In this document: positions 1-11,926 of the stretch, one piece after another
Position numbering within the stretch: position 1 is the stretch's first letter
Layout: each line of letters begins with the position of its first letter
From: Mesaphorura yosii
Taxonomy: Eukaryota > Arthropoda > Collembola > Poduromorpha > Tullbergiidae
Reading direction: 5' to 3'
Assembly (NCBI GenBank): GCA_009869945.1
Contig: WIXG01000233.1
Coordinates: 61,414-125,413 of the forward strand
Length of the DNA stretch: 64,000 nucleotides
Program-made: the position numbers and the translations under genes
The notes under the pieces: model-generated
Database searches by the model: none
Seen by the model: only the letters and a program-made list of their open reading frames with translations
What the model was told of the DNA's origin: nothing

Positions 1-1048
1 CTGTCCATTTAGGTTGAACCATTTCAATCAGGAACTGAGCCTGTAAGTGAGGCTTGTTAATTTAGATTACATTTTCATTAAATTTCGTTATTAGTGCGTA
101 CACAAAGTGCGTATGCGTATGGAGTGAGCTGATTAGAAATTCATCAATAGCCATCCGTGTTATTTAACAGCGGCCAATGCCAATGCAAGATGAAAACTTG
201 TAACTTGTATAGCAATTACAATTGGGAACCCATCAACATCACGAATGTAATTTAATAAAAGTGATTATAATATAGAATGTGTTCTAAGTTTCTTTGCGGC
301 AGAGTTCGATGATAGGCAAATTGAAACAATAAATCTTGTTCATGTTCAATTTATGATACACATTCTCGCCACCGCGATAAGCAGTGTACATTTTGCCACC
401 ACAGCTTTCTGCAACAGCTGTTTCGAAGGGCGATCCCCTTGGAGAAGTAATTTTTATTGGGATGCAATGATAGTCGTAAAAATGTCGACTGAATCTCATT
501 CTATTCTGCTGAAGAATTTCATTCATAACTGTGGTTGTGAATGCAGAGAATGTAACTTGATACACAGGCCACAGGAAAGCCGCGACTATTTTATTGCATT
601 TGCAATTAAATCCGCATAAATCACTCAACGCAAACCCAAAATATGATCGTTTGACCCTGGAGGGTCAACGCCAGCGCCTGCGACGGCACTCGCCTGCTGT
701 TTGCATTTGCAAGGTACCTCCCAGAATTGCAGTGTGCTGGCAGTGCATTGTGTTGTGGTGTTAACAAGCTGTCAAGTACATCAATATTTAGCCATAATCC
801 TATTATGTGCACTTGCATTTATCGTTCACACATTTTTCACTGAATGGTGAATGCTTTCAAAATGCGTAATGCGAGACTCGCTCCGCTGTTGGTACGTTTC
901 ATAGTGGAGTCAAATCAAAAGGAAATTCAGCGTGCAACTTTCCTTTTCATCTTCGCACATACAAAGATGAGACTTTTGGCTTCGGGTTCGAGTACGCGTA
1001 CGCATAAACTTCAAGGAGGCGATTCACATCACATTTCAGGCTTCGGGT
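1..1048. other. Upstream non-coding stretch
   Basis: I recognise no gene here. Overlapping open frames occur on both strands at about 284-628. The minus-strand frame has 114 codons and several cysteines, but its first codon is TTG and it matches nothing I know. The rest is AT-rich, with short runs such as cgtacgcgtacg near 994. Confidence 0.4.
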
Positions 1049-1090
1049 TATAAAACCTTGTGAATTCTGCGCAAAGTTGGTTTAGTCTGT
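1049..1090 (+). promoter_or_regulatory. Candidate TATA promoter of the ADAMTS-like gene
   Basis: TATAAAA lies at 1049-1055, and a pyrimidine-rich initiator-like tttagtct lies about 30 bp downstream near 1083. The distance fits a TATA/Inr core promoter, with an approximately 540-base 5' leader before the ATG at 1619. This rests on sequence pattern alone. Confidence 0.3.
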
Positions 1091-1618
1091 ACGACCTGGG
1101 TAACCCAAACACAAACAGACTCAACTTTGTTCTCATGTGCCCCAACTCCTAGAGTGTGTCGATTTCTATTTCTATTGCATTTCTCTGCGGTTGTACAATT
1201 GGAGTTTGGAACAAGAAGACTCTTGTTTTATGAATGAATCCAATTTTTCACGCATTTCCGGTTCGAACTCGAGCATTTCGTGAGACAGTTCGATCCATAA
1301 CTGCCAACGTGCTAACCCTTTCAAATGAGCAGTGAAATTAGCAAGAATGTGAGACACACCACGGGCTCTGCTGACACAATTTGTCATTCTCAGTTCATTA
1401 ACGAGTGATTACTTGTGTTGACAATTTAATTCTCTGTGTCTCCTCTTCTCGCTCATTGCACAGTGCCCAGTTGGTGCTAAATACAAATGTGATCCAAACA
1501 GAAGTTAGAGGTCGGGCAGCCGTGAAACGAGTGAGTGCGGTTAATTAAAGTAAGACTTTCTTGCTCAAAATATGACGTCAGTCGGCTAGAAGTAACAAAG
1601 AAAAGCACCTAAACTGTC

Positions 1619-4600
1619 ATGATGTGGAGCATTTTTAGGAGAATGCATCTTATTGTCATCGCCATCCAAATTGTGCTGTTTCAGGTGAGCTCCAGCTTGC
1701 TGTCTTTGCATGATGTTTTGAGATTCTTATCTCAAACCCTTGCCGTGAGGTCCACTTTTTAACGTGTCCGTGTGGGCCCTTTTAACTCTTTTCTTTATCT
1801 CAGGACCATAAAATGAGGTGAATCATGCTTAACAGCTTAATATGAGACTTTGAGGCTCGGAGAACATGAGACATAAAGCAATAATATCCAGCGTAATGGT
1901 CCAGTACAGTCTGTATAAATATGAACGGGATTCACGGACTCTGGAACAATAAACCCACATTAGGCCGTCCATGTAATTGTAATGGCTTGGGTTGTAGAAA
2001 CTTTGCTCGTTTAGATTTTATATGACCAAGTAACTAGTAATGCTGTAAACGTACATGATCCGAATAAAATTGGACCTGAGCGTGGTGCGTGCAGAGATTC
2101 CGAAATGCGTGCTACGCAAACCGCACTTAGCGCTTGTGGCTGGCTTGTAAGGCGTAATCCATAAGTGAGGGCGTTACGGCATAAAGTAAAGTAACTGCGG
2201 CCATAAAACAACCCGTTTTTATAAAGCAACAGCGATTAAATTAGTTTGTTGATAAAATTATAGTCGCGTTTGTGCTTGCGATTATGCTGCCGAGCGTCCT
2301 GAAAGCCTTTCGCACTCGCAAATTTAATCTGCACCTCAAAGAGACCCGTTTCAATTGAAAATGGCAAAGAGTTGACAGTTTTATGAAGCGCTTTAGAAGA
2401 ACTTGGCTAATTTCGATCCACCAGAGCGGCGAGTGTGGAAAGTCATTAGTCACTTCACTTCCTTAATCTTTTATTATGCAACTTCATTCATGATCTCGCC
2501 TTGCGGTGCTCTACTGCCCAGAATTCATCTCGCAGACTGAAAATCGAAGTTTGGCAATTCAAGCAGGCTCGAAGTATTTGCTATGCTGCTTGTAAAACCT
2601 TCCTCCTCCGGGCGCGATGAGAAATGGCTTTTGGCCTCCTTGTAATATTTTACAACTGATTTGAATTGGATTTTCATGCAGCAATAATTCTAATGGAATT
2701 TCCAGTACGGACTCGCATAATTTATGAGCTCAGCCCGCAAACTAGGCAAAATAAAGACTCATATTTATGACTTTTCAATGTGGAATGAAATGAACCAGAA
2801 AAGAAGCTTCAGCCACGTCTACGTGAAAAGTCTACAAAGTATAAAGTGCGATTCTCAAATTTGTATTCGTAATCGCGATCGTGAAATCTGAGCAATTGCA
2901 GCGATTCGTTTTCGGAATATATTGCTCAGGTTATGAACTCACGAGCGCGAGCGAGCTGGTATTCGTGAGCGCAGTTTGTATTGAATTATTGGGACCGCGT
3001 CCAGGCCGCGGTCGTAAATCATTCAATGCTCGGGACAGGGGTAAAGGACATTGGAAAGGCACGTGAACACTGCGAACACTGCGAAGTCAATGATAGAATT
3101 AAATTGCGTAAGACAATGGGATTAAGTTATCAAAATTGCAGTATCTGAAGCAACTTTTCAAAACAATACGGTCGTGAGGAGGCAATCCAGACAAATGAGA
3201 ACTTTACTGCTTTCATTTTGTAACATGAGCTAACATCAAATATCTAACCTGATTCACAAACACTGTATAACTCACGAAATGAAATATGTGAATTGACATG
3301 AGGCTTGTCCAAGACTGATTTATGGTCTATGCGCCGTCTGTATCTGTTGTGACCAATGACAATTTTGATGAATGAAACTATAATTGATTATGTAGCGATT
3401 TTGTGACAGGATGTGCAATAGGAAGGAAAGAGTTTGTAGTCAAACGCCAAGCGAGCCAGGCAGACCCCTGATTTCATCAATCTTCCATAAAAGGCTGCAA
3501 TGTAATGCGATCAGTCCTTTGGTAGGGATTAATTATTCAAGTGTCAATGTCACGGTCTACGTCAACGTCAACATCAACAGCTTTCATTCTTAATTCATGC
3601 AAAGAAATTCATTCACAATTGTCCAATCAACTCAATTAGTTCTAGATTTTATCATCGAAGTCTTTAATCTTGCTTAGGTCGGTAAGGAACTTTAAGACAT
3701 GATTTTAAGTGTAGAAGTTGTATGGCACATGACACAGATATGCCAGTTTGAATTAGATCCAACGCCTTTCCTCTCGAACAGCTAACGTGGCATTAGCGGC
3801 CGCTGCCATCGCCAGTTGTCCACACATTTGTCATTTCTAGGCACAAGCAAAGGACTGCTAATTAGAGTTAACGATTCGATGGAGCGCGATTTAGGCTTTC
3901 AGCACTTCGTAACATTATGATTATGAAATCATTAATCTTATTATGTTTTGATGACAACCAGCGACCAGATCTTGAATAATTTTAAATCATGTTCACGACA
4001 AACCGGCAAGGTTTAGAAACGTCATGCCCATGCCACTGTCATGAAGCAAGAAACATGTTTTCTTTCGTACTTGTCACTCGAGTTCACCAAGTTCTCGAGT
4101 TTACAAAGAGTGAACTGCGCCAAAATAGGAGTATACACAAACGGTCACCAAAGTGCAATTAAATATGAGGGCGCGTTCTGCCACGATTCAGTAGCATGAC
4201 TAAAGGAGTCAACGGACGCAATTTCTTATTAAAATTAGAACCCGGTGCTTAATGTATGCATAGCCATATGGCGCCAGCAAGAACAATGCTCCTGAACTAC
4301 TTTTACGTTCATGCGTCATGTACGCATATGCGTACGCGTAAACATGGACTGGCTTCCATATGTGCGAAAAATTAATCATGGCAACAATCATGACATTGAT
4401 CTGATAACTCCTGACAAGTTTCAAAACACTGCAGTGCAGTAATCGAGTTTTGTTCTTCGTATATTTTGGCGTGAAAAAGACGAGTACAAATGAGAAGTGG
4501 AAGGGGCGGGTCAAGAGTCAGTCGACGGTCGAGTCTAATTACAATCATTGTTGAACTACGATAGGACGTGAGCGTGGTCTCATAATGTTGAACAAGATAA

Positions 4601-7600
4601 GAGATTGTTCCGGCGCGTGGACATGGGCAAGCTACAATTCGGGGAATGTGAGACAAAGCTGGGCGAGGCGAACAGATAGATTTCGAGTTCTGCTTTAATT
4701 CTGCTTGTGTCCGAATTTACGACTCACTCGTTCCTTTCTTGGTGCGCACACGCAGAGGAATCCATGAAAAATGCACTTGGCATGAGATGAAGACATTAAA
4801 TCAGAAAATCAAGATCAAAGATTTACCAGTTAACAATGGACAATACTAAAAATACAAAAATCCTTCTTATTTCAAATCACTCACAAGCTGAGCACTGTAC
4901 AACTGCAGTGAGGTCTCGGTGCAATGTGAAAATCATGTCTACAGGTCCATAAAATTCATATCCAACAAGTGTAACCATTTTACGATGGTTTACCATTTAC
5001 TTGTTTCCATCTAGCGCTTAGGTCCCGCTGAAAAGCCCTTCGGATAATGACTTGCGACTTGCATTTGACGCCCGGTTTCTTCTTCTCTTTGCAGTCAATT
5101 GGATGTGACGGCATTGCTGGCTCACAAAGGCGACTGGACAGATGTGGAGTTTGTGGCGGTGATAACTCAACGTGTCGTGTCGTCTCTGGTATTTTTACAC
5201 GGCCACAGGTAAGCCACGCCGAAGACGGTCCCCAGTCGTAAATCGTAAATCATGAACCATAATGGGCCATTTCACACAACACAAACACAAAGCGGGCTCT
5301 TGTGCTCCAGCTTTTGCTTGCGCCTGAGCGCTCGATCGTAATTCATGTCGTTTCTGATGCAGTTTCTCCATCGACCACCCGCAAATGCTGTTCGCTGAAA
5401 GCACTTACCTTTTGATTTAATGAACTGTGCGGGCGTTATGCTTTGCGCTTTTATGTCACCTTATTCCCAGTTGTGTGTATTAGTTTTCCAATGTTTACTT
5501 TTATGAGGTGCTAACCCTGTTGCTTTGCCTGTCGTGTCCATGTCGCTGTCGTTGTCATGTTGACTAACAAATGCCCGGGGTGACCTCATCGGTTAACCCC
5601 ACCATTCGTTTTCATTGCTCGGACTCGGAGTTGCCGCCTGGTATGACGGTGAATGTAATTTATTTCCAGAAAATGCAAAGCCGCACGCGCTATTTGTAGT
5701 AACCCACATGCCATGATTCAAATTACGCTCTTAAAATTGTACAATTCTAGTATTATTGTACTTCACTGTGTTGCGGCCCAGGTGAATAGCTAATTGGATG
5801 TAATGTGTATTTTATTCATAAATTTGTTTACCGCTTTCAGCTGCCCGTCGGTTACAACATGGTGGCTCATATTCCAAAAGGTGCTTGCAATTTGAATATA
5901 ACACAAATTAGGAAATCGCCAAACTTTCTGGGTAGGTCGAGTCTTGATATGAAAAATGGTTTGTGGTAATTGCTGTTGTGCTGAATAAATGTCTTTCTCG
6001 ATGCAGCACTACGACGAAACGATGGAACCTACATCCTCAATGGAAATTGGGCAATTAGTTGGCCAGGTGAATACGAAGGCGTCGGTACAAAGTTTCGGTA
6101 CACCAGACAAGACGCGAGATCGCTAGAGTCTATTGCTTCACCTGGGCCGTTGGACGAATCTGTGGACCTTCTCGTTCTGTACCAACAACCAAATCCTGGA
6201 ATAAAGTACGAGTATATGATGCCAATGAATGACGCACCGATTCCACCCGTCCCATCTGAGCTGTCCGAGCAAGCTTCGGCTCCCTCAAATCTTCAACGGC
6301 AACGTCAGCTGTCAGCTGCTACCTCGAGACCAGCTGCGCACTACAACAATAACCAAGCACTATCATCCTCAGCGTCACTGCCTAGCGCCCATCCCTCCAA
6401 TTCTATATCAAGCTTTCCAAAGTCGCCATCTTCTTCGTACTATTCCGCCATGGAGCCTCTTGACCCATCGCATCCCCACATGCACCAGAACCACCACAAC
6501 CACCATGGACGGAGACGAAGTCACCACGTAGTAAATAGCATTAGTCCTAGCTCTAATAGTATTCGCAATGTAGGATCAAGTAGTAACAACAATAACAAGC
6601 TGCTGGACTCTCCCATTGTCCCTCCTCCAGACAGCAGCAAGAAGTTTTACTGGAAAATTGCTGGATACACGAATTGTTCAGAACCATGCGGAGGAGGTAC
6701 GCTAACGAACATTGAAACACTACGGTCATCAAACATTCTGAAGACAATAAAGTTTTGCACGTAACATCGTAACTTGTTTGATTGTCAGGCATTCAAACGT
6801 CGTTGATGCGATGTGTTCGGACTTCAAATGGAGCTGTTGTTCCAGACAGAAAATGCAATGAAGAGGAAAAACCAACTGCGCAAACAACGATTCGTTGTAA
6901 TTTGAGGCCATGCCCAGCCGAGTAAGTCGCCGATAAACTTGGAATCTTGGAAACCTGAATCTAAGTTCCACATTTGCTCATCAGGTGGGCCATTGGTCCG
7001 TGGTCAAGCTGCAGTGAAGCTTGTGGCGATGGTGTGCAGACGCGCACGGTGCACTGTCAACAGCGTGTATCTCCAACGCTAACGATGAGGGTTTCGGAAG
7101 GTGCTTGTGTCGACACCCTTCCAGAGTCCAGAAGATCCTGCTTCGTGAAACCCTGTCATCACTGGGAAACAACGCTTTGGAGTCAGGTACGAGGCCGCGC
7201 TGGGCACATAAAAAAATTCGATTTGGTTTGCACATCAGTGTCAAGACAAAACTGATGCCAATGATGACATTTGTGTTTAGTGTTCAGCCACTTGTGGGAA
7301 TGGAATTCGATCTCGTTCAGTTTATTGCGTGAATGCTCAACGTGAGAAAATCGATTCCTCAGACTGCGCCAGCGCAAGTGAAGAAAAGCCCTTGGAGATC
7401 TCACCGTGCAACATGGGCCCTTGCGATGGCGTCGGTTGGTTCTTTACAGAATGGACAAACGAGTGTTCTGAAAGGTGTGGTAGTGGAATTCAAACACGTT
7501 CGGTCGTCTGTGCTGGATTGGAAGAGAAGTATCGGCGTAAATTTGGGACTACATCCAATGAAATACTTGAAACAAATGAAATCGAGCAAGACGACGATCC

Positions 7601-8675
7601 TGATGCTGGCAGAACAGAGTCCCTGGAGAGAAGTGTGAAGCACTCGGAGTATCAGAATGACCAGTCTTCTTTGTGCGATCCACGAACAAAACCAGAGGAA
7701 GAGAGGCAATGTTTCTCAGATCAACATTGCATCGAGCCAGTTTGGTTTACGAGCCCTTGGAGCGAGGTGCAAATCTTAACTTCTAACTCCGAGTTATTTT
7801 GAAATCAGGGATTAGCCTGGCGTTGTATGTTTGTTTGCAGTGCTCAGCTTCATGCGGAGAAGGACTTAAAACAAGACAAGTACTTTGTGTTCAATTTTAC
7901 TCGGGAAAATTCAAAGTTGTAGTGGATTCGCAATGCCAATCCGGGCTGAAGCCAGAATCCAAAACCGGATGCAACATTGGCAATCAATGTCCGTCGCGTT
8001 GGTTCACAATGGAGTGGTCAGAGGTAGTTCGCTTCAGTATAGCGAAGCCCTTGGCGCCTAAATGTTTACTAATTTCCATAATTTTATTGTAGTGTTCAGC
8101 CATTTGCGGTGGCGGAACACAGAAACGAAGTGCGAGCTGTCGCAGTTCACATTCAAACTGGACTAGAATCGCATCCACATGTTTCGACTCAGATCGCCCC
8201 ATCGAACGGAGGTCATGCAATGAACACGACTGCCCTGCAAGTAACAAAGGGAAAGAAGATGACAGTATTATGACAGGAAGTACGACTGATCAGAGCGGAA
8301 TGGTAAAAGACAACCCACCTCAGGGCGATAATCATGGGCACCACCGCCACCACCACCACTACAAGCCGCCTACGTCGCATACTCACGCAAAAACAAACCA
8401 GGATCAAAACAGCAGCAGTAGTAGTTTGGGCGCCAAGCTGAACACCAGCAGCCTGCCAGCATCTCGAAGTCAAGAACCGAATGAAGAGCCTAATGGTAAG
8501 TCAACGCAAGACAATTTGGGTTTGTTTTGCAAGGTGCAGTTAAGGCCAGTTAATTTTTTTTGCAGATGCCAATTGCACGGATCAGTATCGAAATTGCGCG
8601 CTGGTTGTCCAGGCCAGACTCTGCCGCTACAAGTATTACCGGACCGTTTGTTGTGTGTCATGTTTCGATAATTGA
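1619..8675 (+). CDS. Secreted ADAMTS-like protein (spacer, six TSP1 repeats, PLAC)
   Basis: Exons 1619-1684, 5095-5208, 5841-5931, 6007-6696, 6789-6921, 6985-7186, 7281-7766, 7841-8023, 8093-8495 and 8566-8675 join in phase to about 825 aa. Exon 1 encodes a signal-peptide-like hydrophobic start ending CAG|gtgagc. Exon 2 holds the end of an ADAMTS cysteine-rich module (GCDG...[13 protein letters not shown]). The spacer domain follows (GYN...[14 protein letters not shown]), then a Ser/Pro/His/Asn-rich linker. Six TSP1 repeats of the WS-C-CG-G type come next; four of the intervening introns are phase 0 just before a CS.xCG block. A His-rich linker and a six-cysteine PLAC domain finish the protein. 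No metalloprotease domain is present, so this is an ADAMTSL/papilin-like extracellular matrix regulator. The usual TSP1 repeat before the cysteine-rich module was not found. Exon 1 is the least certain part. Confidence 0.82.
1685..5094 (+). other. Long first intron of the ADAMTS-like gene
   Basis: This 3.4-kb intron is far longer than other introns in the window. I found no TSP1-like coding block in it. Open frames at 2881-3066, 3411-3593 (plus) and 4209-4656 (minus) lack recognisable domains and good splice context. It may hold regulatory DNA. Confidence 0.45.
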
Positions 8676-9340
8676 ATTGAGCAAAACCTTTACTTAGCCT
8701 CACTAGCCAAAATTGTTAGTTTTAGTTCATAGCCAAATATTCAAGGTGTTCATTTAATTCGTTATTTTATCTTTTAACTCTTCTCAAGCTGTTGTGTTTA
8801 TAGCATTTATTGCCGATTCGAGTTCAAAACCTGTGTAGCTACATTATACTTAAATAGATTAAACGGAAGCGGGTAGGTTGTTGCATTTTACGCAGGTAGA
8901 AATGCGACAAGGAGTATTACTAGTTGAATTGTATTGCAAGTTAGCCAGAAAAGGTAGAATGAGACGGATAAACCGCAAGAATGCTGTAGAAGGTTGAATG
9001 AAATGAATGAAGGTGCGAATTGAATGCTAAATGGAGCTTTAAAACGTAGACACCTTAATTTAAGCTTGAACACTATTTATATGTACATACGCGTTTGCGT
9101 TTTGTCGCACTCAGCGGCTGTAGATTGATTCTAGTGAACTAGAACTCCGTTTCTGTTATTTCCATTTTGCTAAGTTAGACACGACGAAGTTCAGATTAAA
9201 CTGAATTGTCCTCTGACTCGCAATGAATTAAATTCACTTCGCACTAAACAGCACTTCAATTTATTGCATACGTAATGGATGAAGTTAAGGAAAAATTTTA
9301 AATTAAAGTCCCGAATGGGCCGACGCTACTTTTACTCCAT
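8676..9340. other. Intergenic, convergent 3' ends
   Basis: This lies between the stop of the plus-strand ADAMTS-like gene and the stop of a minus-strand small peptide gene. It is AT-rich 3'-UTR-like sequence. I see no canonical AATAAA soon after 8675, only attaaa-like variants. Confidence 0.4.
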
Positions 9341-9603
9341 TCAATACAATTTGTGTGAAGCTTGTTCTGCAACATGAGCCGCATTGTTCGCCTCCAAGCA
9401 TTTCTCCATGTCCTCCTGTGTCCAGTATTTGCCACAATCGTCTGCCTTCAAGTAGAAAACATGACAGAATTGTGAGACAATTCAGATATAAACACCTGAC
9501 CATAAATGCATAATTCTCAACTTCTACTTACCAGAACCATCATGCAGGAGCACATGACGAACACCAGAAGGAAGGCGAGGAACGAACAATTAAGAAAATT
9601 CAT
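9341..9603 (-). CDS. Small secreted two-cysteine peptide, copy 1
   Basis: Two exons, 9603-9532 and 9445-9341, make 58 aa. Exon 1 is a signal peptide of 24 residues rich in F, L, V and C, ending in a phase-0 donor CTG|gtaagt. The mature part starts ADDCGKYWTQEDMEKCLEAN and is about 34 aa with two cysteines (C-x11-C), acidic and probably helical. Two neighbours (10113-10388 and 10745-10999) share the signal-exon/phase-0-intron/short-mature-exon layout and a T-x-E-x(2)-[MI]-x(2)-C-[LV] core. I do not know the family. One intramolecular disulfide or dimer is likely. Function could be anything from signalling to defence. Confidence 0.6.
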
Positions 9604-9941
9604 GGTTCGAAAGTTCGGATGTGTATGAATTGTTTAAGAATGAGTTTAACGAAGCTGCGAGTATCGGGCCAGACTGTGCACACACTGGACAGCGTTTCTG
9701 ATTTTTTGTTTTGTTCGACGCCCTTGGCTATGACTTTATCTTCTTTTAATCGAGAAGTGTCAAGTTCATTCGTATTCATTCATGGTCCAAATCTAAGGTT
9801 TTGGTTTGTGGTCAACTGGAATCTTCCAGCAATTGAGTCGGCAATTGTTTTGGAATCAGTATTTAACTTTTAACGTGGGCGCAGATAAGTAAAAACAAGA
9901 CAAACTGACAATCGATTGGTGAATTCGACTAGTTTATAAAA

Positions 9942-9947
9942 TTTATT
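9942..9947 (-). terminator. Poly(A) signal for small peptide copy 2
   Basis: AATAAA on the minus strand about 165 bases after the stop of the 10113-10388 gene. Confidence 0.35.
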
Positions 9948-10112
9948 TTCAAGGACATGGATGAATTTTAGAGATATTACATCCATTCTTGTTCGAATTT
10001 GGAATTGAAAATACGAAAACAAATACGCAGTTGTGATATTTTTAACGTCGGGATTGTTGAAAACTTTTATTTTACTTATACAGGTTACAGAAAGCAAATG
10101 GCCAGCATTTAA

Positions 10113-10388
10113 TTATTTGGTTACACTGTCCACGGCCTGGGCCGTCTGGTAAAGCTGAAGGTTGGTCTCTAAGCAGCTTTCCATTGCTTCAGGTGTCGAG
10201 TAGACCGACGGGTTGCAGTCGAGAAAAGCGTCCGCCTGTGTAGTGTCGTAAGGTTTACAATAACGCTAAAACTTGAATTCACGGCAAGGGAGTCTTTTAC
10301 TTACTTGAAGAATGACACCTGAAAACAACGCGAGTACCGCAAAAACTGCGAGGAAAACTTTGCAGATGCTGGTGCTAAAAAACTTCAT
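10113..10388 (-). CDS. Small secreted two-cysteine peptide, copy 2
   Basis: Exons 10388-10305 and 10235-10113 encode 68 aa. The 28-residue first exon is a strong signal peptide (MKFFSTSICKVFLAVFAVLA...) ending CAA|gtaagt, phase 0. The mature peptide begins ADAFLDCNPSVYSTPEAMES and holds two cysteines (C-x13-C) followed by LETN, matching LEAN of copy 1. It has the same strand, order and intron position as its neighbours, so it is a tandem paralogue. Function is unknown. Confidence 0.6.
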
Positions 10389-10744
10389 GGTAAAGACGCG
10401 TGTGTCCGGCTTGGAAAGTGTCTGCCCGGTTGACAAAGAGAATTGATTGAAATGACGGCGCTCTCTGAATGATTCGTACATATGGATGCTAGCAAACCTC
10501 ATTTGCAACCCGGAACATAGATAACCGAACCTTGTTAAAGGATCGATACTGAGCTCGAGTTTGCGGTCTTGTACGTCTTAACGACTGGGCTAGCTAGAAG
10601 CTTTGCCACTAACTTCAACTTCTTCAACAAATCGCTTCTGTTTTTAATAACCATTTTATTAATCATTTGAAGCTAACTTTATTTCGTGTTAATTGAGAAG
10701 CATACTTACATGAATATAGAAAATTTCGTAGAGGAGTGATGATC

Positions 10745-10999
10745 TCAGCGATAGATCCTTTGAGGCTGCTTGGCTTCAAATGCGACGTGGGCCTGAGCAC
10801 TCTGGTCTACACAGTCCTTGATTTCCTCAGGCGTCGGTTTTACACAGAGCAGCCATTTGCGTTCAGGTACAACAAACCCCTGTAAGACAAAACTTATTTT
10901 AAACATTAAAACGGAGGACTGATTGACGTGACTTACCTGTATGATGCCTGAACAAATTACCGAAAGCACGAAGACCGTGGCGATGACCTCTCTCATCAT
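10745..10999 (-). CDS. Small secreted two-cysteine peptide, copy 3
   Basis: Exons 10999-10937 and 10879-10745 encode 65 aa. An in-frame ATG at 11032 would add 11 residues, but the start at 10999 gives the better signal peptide (MMREVIATVFVLSVICSGII). The donor is CAG|gtaagt, phase 0, as in copies 1 and 2. The mature part contains LCVKPTPEEIKDCVDQS (C-x10-C), parallel to the TPEAMESCLE and TQEDMEKCLE blocks of the other copies. It is the most divergent of the three. Function is unknown. Confidence 0.55.
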   Translation of the reverse strand: MMREVIATVFVLSVICSGIIQVSHVNQSSVLMFKISFVLQGFVVPERKWLLCVKPTPEEIKDCVDQSAQAHVAFEAKQPQRIYR

Positions 11000-11440
11000 A
11001 GACAACAATTTATTATGCTTTAGAACCCACATCAAAAGCTCATTAGACTGTTATGTCATATCAGGACGCGGAATTTCAGGAAATGAATCGGCTAAATAGG
11101 TCCGATACTTTGTGGCTTGCGGCATGGGTGAGATTAGTTATGTAGTTCATCAAAGTAGTGTTCACAATGAAATGAAAATCAGACATCTGATGGCATTGGG
11201 CTGGCATCATAGCACAGATCGCTGCAGCATTTCATCAACCTGAATGTGCATGGAGTTGGGTAACTCAAGATCAATGGACGCATGTCAACATAAAAGCATC
11301 AGTCAATCAGACGTTCCTTTCTTCACAAAAGTGGTTGCACCAGAACAGCCAAATAAGTAGTCCTGCTTATCAAACTAATTAGCAGAGCCAGAGAGCTTAA
11401 GGAAAAGTGACCGCAATTTGTCAACACAAGGCGCAAGAGA

Positions 11441-11686
11441 ATGCAGTGGTTTCACAGTTTGGCGGTGCACGTTCTGGCACTCGTCGCTGTCATTGCGGCA
11501 ACTGAAGCAATAGTGAGTAATTCTTGTGTTTTCACTTCCACATGGTTGCTAAAACATTGTTGTGCTGTGCAGCTGGACTGCTCCAATAGAAGAACCTGTC
11601 ACGCAGAAGCTGCTGTGGAAAAAGAGGAGCATCGCTGGACGAGGACGGGGAAGACGGAAGGAAAACTGGAAACCAATAGCTCGTAA
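11441..11686 (+). CDS. Small secreted peptide, unrelated to the minus-strand trio
   Basis: The ATG at 11441 opens a signal peptide (MQWFHSLAVHVLALVAVIAA). A donor ATA|gtgagt and an acceptor gtgcag| bound a 60-base intron (11513-11572), giving a 61-aa product with a charged tail starting LDCSNRRTCHAEAAVEKEE. The intron is a multiple of three without stops, so the unspliced reading also gives an 81-aa protein. The mature part is rich in E, K and R with one C-x5-C pair. I recognise no family. Confidence 0.4.
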   Translation: MQWFHSLAVHVLALVAVIAATEAIVSNSCVFTSTWLLKHCCAVQLDCSNRRTCHAEAAVEKEEHRWTRTGKTEGKLETNSS

Positions 11687-11926
11687 ACGACTCGAATCAA
11701 GCCAAAATGCGCATCATGAGTAAGCAAGACTTCGCTTATTACGCATTGTTAGTCATTTTAACGCTAATAATGATCCAGAACATTATCTGGTTCTGCCAGT
11801 TTGTGTCCTATTTAATTTTCTAGTAATTTATTCTGACTATGGACATTGGGTAATTAAAGTGTACATATCTTAGTGTCTAGTTATCAATTTCTATCGTGGT
11901 TCATGGATGTCTATTTTTGTGGTCAT

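Noticed and set aside
284-628. 114-codon minus-strand frame with overlapping plus-strand frame
   Set aside because: Non-ATG start, no domain, no splice context; kept only as a remark.
1255-1285. tRNA B-box-like ggttcgaactc
   Set aside because: No A box or cloverleaf at the right distance; I found no tRNA in the window.
4209-4656. Two overlapping minus-strand frames of about 100 codons
   Set aside because: Two frames open over the same DNA, no homology, inside an intron.
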